Source: Suillus spraguei (Eukaryota > Basidiomycota > Agaricomycetes > Boletales > Suillaceae). Taken from it: a DNA stretch of 64,000 bases. A program made the position numbers and the translations under genes. The stretch is from NCBI GenBank assembly GCA_016800925.1, contig JABCPU010000257.1:32061-96060 (forward strand), in the 5' to 3' direction. Shown piece by piece: positions 1 to 11,175 of this stretch. The notes beneath the pieces are model-generated. The model saw only the letters and a program-made list of their open reading frames with translations, ran no database searches and was not told the DNA's origin. Every line of letters begins with the position of its first letter. Position 1 is the stretch's first letter.

Positions 1-2330
1 TCATGATGTCGCAAAATTCATAGATGACATATCGGACATCGTGATATGCACTGGGTCGCCAGAGTCATATGCATATGCACGTTGGTTCGTCTGCCAGAGA
101 TGGAGGTGCATGCGGGTAGCGAGGATCGCAAGGATCACGATCTCGAAACTGTATGTGGGTGTAAATTCGGGTATTTTTAGTAGCGATACGCAACAGGATG
201 TGGAGGTACATACACATACAACATGTTACGGTAGGAGGAGTACTAGGGCATGGAACATCAATGGCTCGATTATACAAGGTATTTGAGAGATTCACGCACC
301 TCAAGGAACACTGATGTGAATATGTTTACCACTGAGAGTACTTCAGGAAAGAGAATGACTATGCATGAGTACGGAAAACGGCGCGTAGAGTGGTGACTTA
401 CGAAGACCGCATGCATAATAGAATATGTTATGTTTCACCAAGACAACATACAAATGGCTTGAGCTCAACCGCCAGCTCTGTATGGCGCGCATGAGCGTGA
501 GTATCATGAGTCCTGTGAAAGGATCTATCTGCGTGTGCTTGTACGGGTGTATGCTCCTGGCCACCCACCCAGTTCGAACACAGCAAGGAGAATAAATGTT
601 ACGAAGAACCCCGAATGGGTCGGATTCTGGTAGCAGTCTGTGACGCCCGGGATAAGACTAGTCGCATCTGTGAAAGTGAACGGAATGTTTCAGTGGTTGT
701 GGAACGTCAGAGGGAAGGTAAGAGCAAGTACATGCTGCGGGGCCGATATAGGTGATGGAAGTGATGAGGGATACCACGAGAAAAGCCTGGCTGATGCATC
801 TACCACTCGCTTTAGTGTAGTGAGTGAATTGGGAACTCACGAAAGAGGTGGACAACATGGCGCGAGCGAAATTATACTCTTGTTCCAGAGTACATATGTT
901 CTGAGTACGAAAAAAACTGAATGAATGAGATCAGACACACACATTTTATGGGGGAACGGGATGTACATTCAGAGAAAGAGACTAATGCTATACCAAGACC
1001 TAAAGAAAAAAGTGGTAGGCTTCAACAATGACATGCATACACAAATGCACCTTGCACGTACCTGATTTAAGATCAGCCAACACCCAGCATCTCTGACAAG
1101 GTCATATAGTAAGTCGTTCGTTCTTATTAAGATTCCACGACATCACACACCTCTGGGTTCTCATCTGGGGTAAAGTGGTCTTGAAGAGAAGTGTTAATTT
1201 ATCATCATGGTAATGTGTGCTGGAGCGGAACGTACGCCATAGAACCGTGACAAGGTAGATAAAGGGGAGGTATCGTGTAACGATGTACAGGCATTTAACC
1301 TTGCTCCGGTCCGATCGAAGCAGATATGTCCACTATGCATAAGATATTGAAGATATCAGCACTGATGTGCATTACGGAACGGGAGTATTACCTCTTCATG
1401 AAGTGAACATATATAATCATAGCACTGGATAAATGGGTGGTTTAATAGCGGAGGTAAATAGATCAGGATAAGCCTACCCAGAATGTAGCTATCGACACTG
1501 AACTGTGTTGAGGTAAAGAATGAGGAGTTCAGACAGTACACACCATACATGTACTAATGGAGTGTGAATTGTGAGTACCATTCCGAGCCCTCACATCGAC
1601 AAGGAAACACACCGCACAGAACTGCAAGCTCCTCGCTGCTGCGATATTGTCAGACGAGTCCTCCACTGTATACTGTAACTGTGTCAGCGAATGCTGACGT
1701 GACTCGAACATATGTGGATGACACCCAAGGGCACCAGAAGGAGGAGTGGGAGCACGGGCGAGCGAATGTGTCAGCTATATTTCTTCTTGACAGGTACAAG
1801 TGATCTTATCGTCAAATCCTATCGCCACCTGCTGATCCCATCAAGGAGAACGAGGGAGGCGGGGCAATGGCAGAGTAAACGGAGGTGAACTACCGAATAT
1901 CCATATGGAGCATTCAACCCCCCGCAGAATAGTGATTTATAAGCACAGGAAGCGGCAACGTATGTAGGATATATCCTTGGATACATCCCGTTGGACAATG
2001 GATAACGACAGAATAGTATGTATCGGACTTTTAGGACTATAGTCCACTTAAGATATATCTATACAACAGTATGGGCTGGATGATGAGCGCGAGGGACTGA
2101 TGGCATATGCTAAGCGTCAAGCTTCTTTATGTCAAAGGCTTGCTGAGTCCGTTGGACCTCCGACCGACACATTGGCACTAGCGGACACATTCAACCACTC
2201 ACTCATCACTCAGCAAGATATGGACATTGATTGATTAGCACCCATAGTACATGTATATACAACAAGATCCAATATAAATTTGTGCACTGCCTCATTCAAA
2301 GAAGAGATACTACTAGTATCTGTATACGAA
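1..2330. other. No recognisable gene
   Basis: Reading frames here are short (under about 95 codons), overlap on both strands and show no family motif that I recognise. No tRNA, LTR or terminal repeat stands out. It is probably intergenic or decayed transposon sequence to the left of the repeats that follow. Confidence 0.4.
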
Positions 2331-2339
2331 GGTAGGAGG

Positions 2340-2700
2340 GTGCGCAGGTGGGCAGGATGCATCACCCAGCGCCAATGAGATGCATCAACACAGGAGGGGG
2401 GCTGATGCATTGCCTTTGGTATTTGATGCATCAAGAGGGGGGCTGATGCATCAACCTTTGGGTATTGTAATGCATCGAGTACCTTTGGGTATTGTGATGC
2501 ACAATACCCAGAGGTTGATGCATCACAGTACCAAAGGTATTCAATGCATCACAGTGCATCAGTACAGGAGAGAGCTGATGCATTGGTGAGGAGGGAGCAG
2601 GTGCAGTACAGTTGCAGCAATGATGCATCACAGCTGTACTACAGTTACCCTGTTCGATGCCATCAGTATGCCACGAACCTGTGTTCCAAGGTAGCTTCAT
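2340..2700. repeat. Palindromic TGATGCATCA minisatellite
   Basis: The 10-bp perfect palindrome TGATGCATCA and close variants (CATGCATCG, TGATGCATT) recur many times. They alternate with inverted copies of a CCTTTGGGTATTGT-type motif, which can pair with the ACAATACCCA copies to form hairpins (best around 2,480-2,540). The right part, about 2,580-2,690, resembles 44,470-44,620 in the repeat island: a GCATCACAG...GTACAG stretch followed by CACGAACCTGTG. The block is therefore a dispersed repeat and not a local expansion. Short frames through it are artefacts of the repeat. Confidence 0.6.
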
Positions 2701-2904
2701 GTTTCAAGTGACAGTGATGTATCATGTCAAACTTCGAGCTTAAGAAGTTTTTATTACGGCACTACCTCACAGCTCATCTAATGGATAACTTTCCGTAGGC
2801 AAAATAATCCAGAATAGAATATACCGGAGTCTCAAAAATATTACCAATACCGCTGATATGTTAGAAATAATCCCCCGTACGCTCATTCAATCAAATTTAG
2901 TCTG

Positions 2905-3476
2905 CAATCACCCTTTTATCCATTGTTCCTCACACCGTTGATGTCGAATACCTCTTCTCGGACATGGGTAGCACTCAGTCTCCGAAGCGTTGCAATCTCT
3001 CGGTAGACACATTCGAAGCACTGGCAAAGATTCGAGCGAATCTTCGTTACCATACTCAGTGGAAGGCCGTGGCTAACAGAAAGCCAACTCGTTGACATCA
3101 TGCGCACGTGCATACTGGTGCCCAGCCGGGCATTAATGTTGATGTAGCTGCTGATCTAGAAGCCAATTTTGCGTGGGCACCACCACTCGCACCTCAGACT
3201 CAGAATGTCGATGACGATCTTGCAGGTCCTGAATCGATATCACTTGATGAGATTGACACAGCACTTGCCCTTCTGGAACACGAAAAAGATGCGACGGAAC
3301 GAGTACTGATTGACAGGTTGGATGAAGTGTTGGAAGGTCAAGTTTACGGTTTTGCGAAGTTGGAGCATGTTGACCAAGGTCTTCTACCAAAATCCGTTGA
3401 TGACGAGATCATGGTAGTTGATCAAAGCTCACAAGACAATGGACAGTGGGATATGGACACGCTGATGTCCTTCTGA
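2905..3476 (+). pseudogene. hAT transposase C-terminal remnant
   Basis: One reading frame from about 2,905 to 3,476 matches the C-terminal part of hAT-family (Ac-like) transposases. The motif LSIVPHTVDVEYLFSDMG is the start of the hAT dimerisation region, followed by KRCNLSVDTFEALAKIRANL. A TGA at 3,093-3,095 interrupts the frame, which then continues in phase to a TGA after 3,473. The tail is acidic, with a glutamate-rich helix (about 3,230-3,330), as seen in fungal hAT proteins. The DDE catalytic part and the zinc finger are absent upstream, so this is a dead fragment. No terminal repeats were found around it. Confidence 0.7.
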
Positions 3477-3558
3477 TGGTGTTTCTTAGCGATGATTACC
3501 ATACATTGTCATATACATAGCCTTGTAGCGCTTTGAGAATTCTGCCGGCACAATTAGA

Positions 3559-3840
3559 TTTTCAAAGGAAACTAGAACCGAGGTCTCAGCATCGTGATAA
3601 GAACAACTGATATTAAAAGTACCTAGAACTGAGGTCTAGTGGTACAGTGACATGAGCTAAGGACGGCGTGCAAGAAACAAAGATACATACCTCAGCGTCG
3701 TGATAAGAACAACTGAGGTATGAACGGGGCGAAGCGCGAGGATTATAAGGCGTACATACGTATAGAGTCCGAGAACAAAAATAGAAAGTTAACTATGACG
3801 AACAAAGTGACGAGCGAGATGACGACGTTGAATGCCAACA
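3559..3840 (-). repeat. copia 3' LTR
   Basis: Left copy of the 282-bp LTR, downstream of the coding region in element orientation. It differs from the other LTR at three sites (near 3,563, 3,630 and 3,770). Inside it a segment of about 25 bp beginning TCAGC and ending AACAACTGA occurs twice (near 3,586 and 3,693), one base apart in sequence; these could be transcription-control repeats. In element orientation the end reads ...TTTGAAAA, not the usual CA. Confidence 0.9.
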
Positions 3841-3853
3841 CACCCCCTTCAAC
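3841..3853 (-). other. Polypurine tract
   Basis: In element orientation the sequence just before the 3' LTR reads GAAGGGGGTG and then TGTTGG. A purine-rich run at this position is the expected primer for plus-strand DNA synthesis. Confidence 0.7.
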
Positions 3854-6800
3854 GTGTAACGAGCGACAGTCCGGAACGATGATGAGTGAATGTGGGACGG
3901 GGAAGAGCCTTTGTGAAGATATCTGCTGTGTTCTTGTGCGTGGAGACCCATACGGGTATGAAAGTGCCTTCTTCGATGTGACGACGGATGAAGTGGTAAC
4001 GAAGGTCGATATGTTTCGTGCGGATGTGATTCGCGGCCTCCTTAGAGAGAGCAATGGTGCCTGCATTGTCAGCGAAGAGTTGCAGAGGAACAGAGAAGGA
4101 GAACTGAAGACATTCGAAGAGGGACTTAAGCCAAATGCCATCCTGAATTGCCGCTGTAAGCGCCATGTATTCTGCTTCGCACGAGGACAACGCCTGAGTC
4201 GTTTGCTTCTTCGCCGAGTGTGATATGGGACCTCCGTTCAAGAACCAGACGTAACCCGAGATCGAGATACGGTCCTCAGGACATGATGCCCAATCGGAGT
4301 CTGAGAATCCGTGCAATGCTGGATTGATGCCTGGGCCACCGTAGTGGGTGCGCATTGTGATTGTTCCTGCGAGGTAGCGAAAAACATGTTTAGTGGCGGA
4401 GTAGTGCTTCGGCTCGGGAGACGAGTTGTATTGGGAGAGTCACATGATGGTGAGCGCGATATCGGGGCGGGTGTACATGGCCAGGTACAGAAGTTCGCCG
4501 ATGAGCTTACGATATTCGGTAGGGAGGTCATCAATGTGAGGAAAGACATCAGTAGGACGCCCGAACGGAAAGTTCGGATCCATTGGAAGAGCGACGGGGT
4601 TGCAATTAGTCATACCGTGCTCATCCAGCAGATGAAGAATGTAATCCTCTTGATGCATCCACAGTTCGCGTGTTTGACGATCCCTGATGAACTGGATCCC
4701 TAAGTATTTCGTCACGGCCCTGAGATCGGTGATGCCAAAGTGCTCGGCAATCTGACCCTTAGTCTGGTCGAGGAACACACGATTGTTAGATCCTGCCAGG
4801 CCATCGTCGACGTGCCACGCAATGATGCAGATGACGCGTACCCCCTGTGCATTGATGTGATCGAATATGAACACCGCGTAGTCCGCCTCGCAACGTAAGA
4901 AACCGAGACGTGTCAGAACATCACGTAGGAGCTCGTACCAGTCATAAGCGGCTTGCTTGAGACCATAGAGGGAGGATAGAAGGTGCGCGACAAGGCTTGA
5001 TCCGTCAGGCCCGAGATGCTCGAATCCAGGAGGTTGACGCATATAAACATCCTCCTGCAGTTTACCCCAGAGGAATGCATGTTTTGCGTCAAAACAATCG
5101 AGCTCCCAGTCATGTGCCGCGGCATAAGCAGACAGGACCCGAATGGATGCGGATTTTGCAACAGGTGCAAAAGTCCGGCTGAAGTCAACACCCAGAATCT
5201 GCGAAAACCCCTGTGCTACCAGCCTAGCCTTAAACACAGGTCCTCCCTTGAGATCCTCTTTGAACTCCAAGACCCAGCGGCACCCAATAGCACGTCGATC
5301 CGCTGGAAGACTTACGAGTTCATACACATTCATCTCCGACATGAGATTCATTTCCTTCCGCATCGCTGCTAGCCAGTGATCGCTGTCAGGCCGTTGTGTC
5401 GCTTCGTCGTAGGTCGCTGGTGGGATACGGAGATCATATCCGGAGGCGAGGGGATTGCGACGGGTATCGCTGCGGACAGAAAGTGCGGCTACTTCGACTA
5501 TGATCAGGTTCGCGATGACATGGGGGAAACCTACTTCATCATCATCCGGAACGATCTCGTCCGGATCGATGACAGTGGGAGCAGGGAGTTCTGGCATGGG
5601 CGTCGGAGTAGGAACTATGGGAGGCTCGGAGGTGGTAGTGTCAGTCGATGACGGAGGTACGCCATTGACATGGGCTGCACGTAGTTCACGCTGACGGGTG
5701 GGGCATGCCTTGTCAGCAGCAAGACGACCTTTGAACAGCTGACCCTTTTCAGTAGGGACAGGAATGCGTCCAGAACGGCGGATAATTGCGACGTGGGGAG
5801 GCTCAGATGGCGTGCTAGGTGTGGATGGAGTGGATGGTGGGGCTACGGTAGAGTCGTCATCGTCATCACTGTCTGGGAAGGGATGATCAGTGAAGTTTTC
5901 GTCGAAGATCACGTCCCTAGAGTTAAAGAATGCCCCTGTAACAGCATCACGACACCTCCATGCTTTTACCCCTGGTGGATACCCCATGAATACAGCCTCG
6001 CGCGAACGTGGTCCAAGCTTCAACTGGAGTTCAGTGGGAATCCGGGCGAAACAGCGTGCACCGAATATGCGAAGATGCGCGAGATTTGGCTGAGTGCCAT
6101 GAAGCATCTCATATGGTGTTTTCCCGGCTGGCAGAGCACGAGATTCGGTCCTATTGAACAGGTAACACGCCGTTAGAGCGGCCTCACCCCAGAGTCCAGG
6201 AGGGAGGCGGGCGAAATCCAGCATCGCATACATACAACCTTCGATCGTACGCATCACCCTCTCTGCTTTCCCGTTCTGCTGATGAGCATAGGGTGCAGAG
6301 CGTTGATGCTGGATACCCGCCTCCTCCAACTGAAGCGTGAAAGCATCGCTAAGAAACTCCCCCCGTTATCACTGCGGAAGACCTTCACGCGTAATCCTGA
6401 CATATTTTCCCACCTAGCACGTAGAGTCCGCCATGCATCCAAAGCCTGATCTTTGGATGCCAAGAGTTGCAGATCCAGGGCGTGAGAATGGTTGTCGAGG
6501 AAGACAATGAAATAACGTTTGCCGTGAGGCGTCACTGTTGGTATTGGCCCGCAGACGTCACTATGGATGAGGTCGAGGAAGGATGCTGTGCGTTCAGTTT
6601 CGGAGGAGTGAAATGGCTGATGTGGATGTTTTGCGAGAATGCAAGACTCGCAGTGTGACAAGGGAGCAGATGACTGAATGGTGATGCCCTTCGCAATGCG
6701 ATTGAGGCGACTTACGGCCTCCTTGCCAATGTGACCAACGCGCGCATGCCACAAGTCGAGTGTGAGAGGAACATCAGCAAATGCAGACAACTCTGGCAGG

Positions 6801-8264
6801 GCGATCTGGCAGGAAGCGTGGGTGCGTAAGGAACGAATTCAATGTTGGGTGCATAGAGTTTGCCTGTCGCAGGAATGGAACCAAGCAAATTCCCTTGATA
6901 CGCAAGTTCGCAAGTCATGTTGGAACGAAAATTGACATCCCACCCCTTTGTGTTCATACAACTGACAGACAGAAGATTCAGCAAGGCACTGGGCGCGTGA
7001 AGACAATTAGAGAGACGGATACGAAGACGTTGATTTCCAATCTCCAGCCATGCAACACATGTACCACGACCCGTGGTCTGTAGAACACCGTGGTTGGCCG
7101 TGAGCACGTCCACGGGATCCTCAGTTGAGTAGGAGTGGAAGTAGCGTCTGTCTTTGACGAGTGTGACGGTCGTGCCCGAATCGAGAATCGTCGTGAAGGG
7201 GAGATTGACTGCACATGCAATGTTGTCTGGAATTTCTGCAATGGACGCGAACGATAAGTCATACATCAGGCTATTAAGATCCGTCGCTGCTGCCGCGATG
7301 ATAGGCACAGGTGGTGCCGTCGTTGTGGTCGTCGTCGTTGCAGCAGCAGCAACCGCAGGTGCGTCTGCCTCCTTCTTGTTACGCATCCAAGGTGCTTGGC
7401 CCTCCATACCACCCCCTTTTTATAGCAATGGGCATGGTCGTGGTCGCCTTTATTACACCCTGCTGTCGTACAGAAGATACCCTCAGGATTGTGCTTGTGC
7501 TTGCGTAAGCCGGTGATGGAGTTCACATTCGACTTCGAACTGTTGGATGACGTCGCAGCATTTGCATATTCTGACCCAGGACATGTGGCATGAATGGCTT
7601 GGGCGTGTACATGACGGGCTGCTTCAGCAGTGATGTGAGAGACGCAGCTCTCAACAGTGAATGTGGAAGGATGCGCTGCTGTCGCGGTCATAATCTCGTC
7701 ATGCATGCGTTGTTCAAGCATGGATTTGAACTGTTGCCAAATGGGCGTCTGAGGTAAGCCAATGAGCAAGCTATAGATGGCGTCACTATCTCTGAGAGGA
7801 GCGCCTGAATCATGAAGTCGTTCATGCAGAACCGCATGCTGTCCAACATAGTTGGTAGCATCGGCCGAGTCCTTCATACGAAGAGCATCGAGTCGTTGAC
7901 GAAGTTGGTACTGAGCGCTTGTATCAGTCCGATTGAAGTGTTCGGCTAGCGTTTGCCATGCTTTACGCGCTGAAACAGTGTGAGAACGTGAGACGAGGGA
8001 ACCAACTGATGGACTGAGGCAGCGGGTGATAAGGTCCTTGGCCTTCATATCAGTGAGTAGCCATTCACGCATGGTCGTACGCTCAGCAGCTGTGATATTG
8101 GCTAGATCGACAGGTACAGGTATGAAAGATGGTGTCCCGAGGAGGTCTGCTGGATCGACGATCATATTGACATGGCACCACAGATCCTTGCATGCCAATG
8201 CGTACTGCATCTTGGTAGCCCAGCCAACATAGTTCTCGGAGCCCACATCAGGAAATTCACACAT
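3849..8264 (-). pseudogene. copia Gag-Pol polyprotein, frame-broken
   Basis: Starts at 8,264 with Gag. A CX4CX4HX4C zinc knuckle (CTTAGCNKGDHDHAHC) lies near 7,460. The protease active site LDSGTT lies near 7,180. The integrase part starts with the LDLWHARVGHIG zinc region and has an SDNGG acidic motif near 6,370. The reverse transcriptase has WHVDD near 4,805-4,815, and RNase H has SDSDWA and KHIDLRYHFI before the stop at 3,849. Breaks: a C5 run at 7,412-7,416 and a C6 run at 6,359-6,364 (plus strand) are each one base too short, a third shift lies at about 6,790-6,840, and TGA replaces a conserved TGG at 4,440-4,442 in otherwise continuous frame. The family normally has one long frame, so Gag and Pol in separate frames here are most simply explained by indels, though a recoding site at the G-run cannot be excluded. 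Confidence 0.9.
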
Positions 8265-8518
8265 TCCTTAACATGCTTAATCAGCTTAACTCACTTATCT
8301 CAAAACTTGTTTGCTCTCTCTCACATCATTCACCTGGCATATCTTATATTTTTTGAGTGCGAAATACAATAAAACATGTATATTAATATATCTCAACTTT
8401 TTTTTTCTGAATTCATTCACATTGAAATTTTGGACAAGTAGATTCAATTTCACCAAGGCAGTTAAGTGTAAATAAGTCCGCATAAGGGCACGTCAAGGAA
8501 TGTGTGAATTTCCTGATG
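8246..8518. repeat. 24-bp perfect inverted repeat spanning the gag start
   Basis: 8,246-8,269 and 8,495-8,518 are exact reverse complements (24 of 24) around an AT-rich stretch of 225 bp. The gag ATG (8,262-8,264) lies inside the left arm, so a transcript of the leader could close a stem over its own start codon. The loop has no evident coding content, and its T-rich parts resemble untranslated sequence. Confidence 0.85.
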
Positions 8519-8662
8519 CAGAAGTTCGGGAATGTGGTCGTACTTCCCCATGACAATGCCGTCATGTAGAAGAGTCTGAAGACGAGTGAAAGTAAATGAG
8601 CTGCGCGCGAGCGTGAGGGAAGTTCGATCTATATGTTTCGTTTGATGGCTCAATTCGAGCCA

Positions 8663-8674
8663 GGGCTCATAACC
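8663..8674 (-). other. Primer-binding site for half tRNA-iMet
   Basis: The plus strand reads GGGCTCATAACC, the anticodon stem-loop (CAT) of eukaryotic initiator tRNA-Met. The element RNA is therefore complementary to an internal tRNA segment and not to the CCA 3' end. Drosophila copia uses the same half-tRNA priming. The site abuts the LTR. Confidence 0.75.
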
Positions 8675-8956
8675 TTTTGAAAGGAAACTAGAACCGAGGT
8701 CTCAGCATCGTGATAAGAACAACTGATATTAAAAGTACCTAGAACCGAGGTCTAGTGGTACAGTGACATGAGCTAAGGACGGCGTGCAAGAAACAAAGAT
8801 ACATACCTCAGCGTCGTGATAAGAACAACTGAGGTATGAACGGGGCGAAGCGCGAGGATTATAAGGCGTACATACATATAGAGTCCGAGAACAAAAATAG
8901 AAAGTTAACTATGACGAACAAAGTGACGAGCGAGATGACGACGTTGAATGCCAACA
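8675..8956 (-). repeat. copia 5' LTR
   Basis: Right copy of the LTR, upstream of gag in element orientation, so it should hold the element's promoter. The boundary at 8,956 is fixed by the TGTTGG start and by the TTAGA target duplication at 8,957-8,961. The inner boundary is fixed by the primer-binding site directly next to it. Confidence 0.9.
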
Positions 8957-9230
8957 TTAGACGCAAATAGTTCTGCCCACAGCACTAGGTGCAGCATGCT
9001 TAAATCTTCACCTATCAAGTATTTATCTTGATTTATCTTCGCCCTCTTGCGGTCTACCGAAACGTATCACGTGACAACTGAAAATTCTCTTGATGACAAA
9101 AAAGAATTGCATACGCACTTGCAAAGAAAATAGCGACGAACTAGTTTCCGACTGCTTCGAATTCATCTGGCCAGCTATTTTCGGTGTCTTCCTTCGCTAC
9201 AATCACTCATAGAGGCTAGAACGGTCTTAA

Positions 9231-10371
9231 ATGACTTGGCCACTGATCGACTTGCGGACCACATCGTATGGGGGACGTTCTCTCTTTGCTATCCAGCCCA
9301 TTGCCCGAGGGACCAACATCTTTGCATGTGAAGCTCCTTTTGCGCATGTGATTTACAAAGATTATCGCAGGGAGGTCTGTGCTCAGTGTTTTGCTTATGC
9401 GGCAAGTATTTCTCGAAGTGTTGACGATCCACGGACTTGGAGTATCAACAGTTGCAGGGCAACTGCAGAAACCGTTTGGTTCTGTACAAATGAATGCAAA
9501 GTCACATGGGAAAGCGGGGTGATAGGTCCCATGATAGCAGATGTGAATGCTCTTCTTGGCAAAGCAAAGATAACCACCGGAGGAATCCAGCCAGGGACGG
9601 CTACGATCCGATATTGCCCAATGGTCCCACTGTACAAATCACGCAGGACTACATCGACAAAGCATGGGCGGATGTCGAGGATTTGGTTTCCTCTCATGCT
9701 CGTCTTTCTGCGTACTGCTCCACGATGAACTTAGAAGATATGGAATTCGAAATATCGCGCTCAGTTGCGTCAGCCATTGTCCAGCTATATGTATTTGATC
9801 ACCATCTCGCCAATCTCGCAGTTTTTTCCATAATATCCGCCTCGGATACATGGGCAGAGGTTCTTGATCTCCAGAGCAGCGAGTTCTCGAACGTTAGTTT
9901 GCGGTCTTATATCCTCGCGGCGCATCTACGCGTATACGCTTTCCTGTGTTATTCGCTTCCAAAGCATCTCAAATCGTACGTTCATACGGCCCGACATATT
10001 TTGCACGCGACACAGGGAATACTTTCGGCATTTGGGATGGAGATAGCAGAGATGAAATGCTCGGATGGGGCCTTTGGGTGGGCGCGAGTTATTTTAATCA
10101 CAGTAAGAACCTACTTTTCTCAAGTCTTCTTACTCAACGTGTCGGCCAATGAAGGTTGTTGCCCAAACGTCAAAAAGACACGTGTCGGACGTACCATGCA
10201 CTTCACCACCTCTCGCTCAGTCGAAGTGGCGAGGAGCTCTGCATTAGCTATATCGATACCGATCAAACTATTACGCAGCGCAGACAGGATCTAGAAGACA
10301 GCTGGTTCTTCAAATGCCGGTGCCAACGTTGTCAATCAGAAGAACTTGGTGCTGAGGCATCTCCGCATTGA
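9231..10371 (+). pseudogene. SET/MYND-domain protein gene with three one-base frame breaks
   Basis: The product would be a protein lysine methyltransferase-like SET protein of the SMYD type, about 363 residues. The N-terminal SET part (GGRSLFAIQPIARG) is followed by a MYND-like zinc region (CAQCFAY...WFCTNEC). The SET core follows (NTFGIWDGD, then ASYFNHS before the intron and CCPNVKK after it), and then a post-SET cysteine cluster (CRCQRCQSEE). A 52-nt intron, 10,103-10,154, splits NHS/CCPN exactly as the motif needs. The frame shifts near 9,569 (G), 9,999-10,002 (T run) and 10,228 (G pair), each one base short. The two exons sum to 1,089 nt, which becomes a multiple of three when three bases are added. 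It is either a recently inactivated gene or a functional gene with sequence errors. Confidence 0.75.
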
Positions 10372-10380
10372 TGTGCCTTT

Positions 10381-11175
10381 TTATACAGACGCAGCCGAGT
10401 TTTAGATATTGGTGGTTGTGTGCGTATATGCTTCTGACTGAACTGATTTCATGCTGTTGAGCAGATCCATTAGTATACCGTATGACTGCGACTAGATGTT
10501 CATGCGACTAGCGGCATTCTCGTACCGGTTCGGTCCCAGGGTTCGGCACAAAAATCAAAGATGATACCTACATAAAACCCTCAGACGACATGCCCAAAGT
10601 CGTGTAACGTACCTTTGCGGCCCTTTGCCCAGATTGATACTTTTGGAACCTTCCATTCTGGTAGCACAGCGCTCGAAGCTGCAATCTTGCCCTTTCCAGG
10701 CCAAGTTCTCTCCCTCGCCGCTACTAAGTCTCTAAGCTTGAGCGTGTCTGGTGTAAATCAGCAAATTCATGCAACATTACCCTGAAGTTATCTGACCGTC
10801 TCATTTGTATCTCTGTAATTCATTTTTAGATTGTTTTTATAACTATTATATGTAATTGTATCATAGATTCCTCATAAGTTTCCAGGAGCACTTGGTATAT
10901 TCTTTCATGTGGATAGAGCAGAATTTATTTTGTTGCACTTACTGTTCCACTGTTGTGAATCAGTCCTTCGGAAAATAAAATTCGTTGGGAGTAATTACCA
11001 TGGTTGTACAGTATACATATGCATAATCTAAACTTCTATAGACAATCTTAAAGAAGTATAAGCGCTCGTCATAAACATGTAAAAATAGTTTCCACTCGTG
11101 CCCTTTTGGACTTGCGTAGGCCCAGAGCACCAGTACTGGCAGACTGAGCCAAGCAAGCTTTATTCCACTGAACTC
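10381..11175. other. Intergenic region, one possible minus-strand exon
   Basis: Mostly AT-rich non-coding sequence with no motif. One stretch, about 10,597-10,745 on the minus strand, reads as an open exon-like peptide containing VAARERTWPGKGKIAASS and then EWKVPKVSIWAKGRKG. It ends at a possible donor GTACGT. I do not recognise the family and found no neighbouring exons. Confidence 0.3.

Larger units (their letters stand above)
3559..8956 (-). mobile_element. Ty1/copia LTR retrotransposon, nearly complete
   Basis: Two direct repeats, 3,559-3,840 and 8,675-8,956 (282 bp each), differ at only three positions. They enclose gag, protease, integrase, reverse transcriptase and RNase H on the minus strand, in copia order. 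The 5-bp sequence TTAGA lies immediately outside both ends (3,554-3,558 and 8,957-8,961), as expected of a target-site duplication. In element orientation the LTR starts with TGTTGG, typical of copia. A primer site complementary to the anticodon half of initiator tRNA-Met sits inside the 5' LTR, and a G-rich polypurine tract sits before the 3' LTR. The high LTR identity means a recent insertion. The polyprotein frame is broken at several places, so this copy cannot itself encode all its enzymes as written. Confidence 0.93.

Noticed and set aside
4440..4442. TGA in reverse transcriptase as a reassigned codon
   Set aside because: Other genes here use TGG for tryptophan and TGA as stop; a single point mutation is enough.
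3743..5694. Open frames of 60-170 codons on the plus strand opposite the retrotransposon
   Set aside because: They mirror the copia pol frame on the other strand and have no motif of their own.
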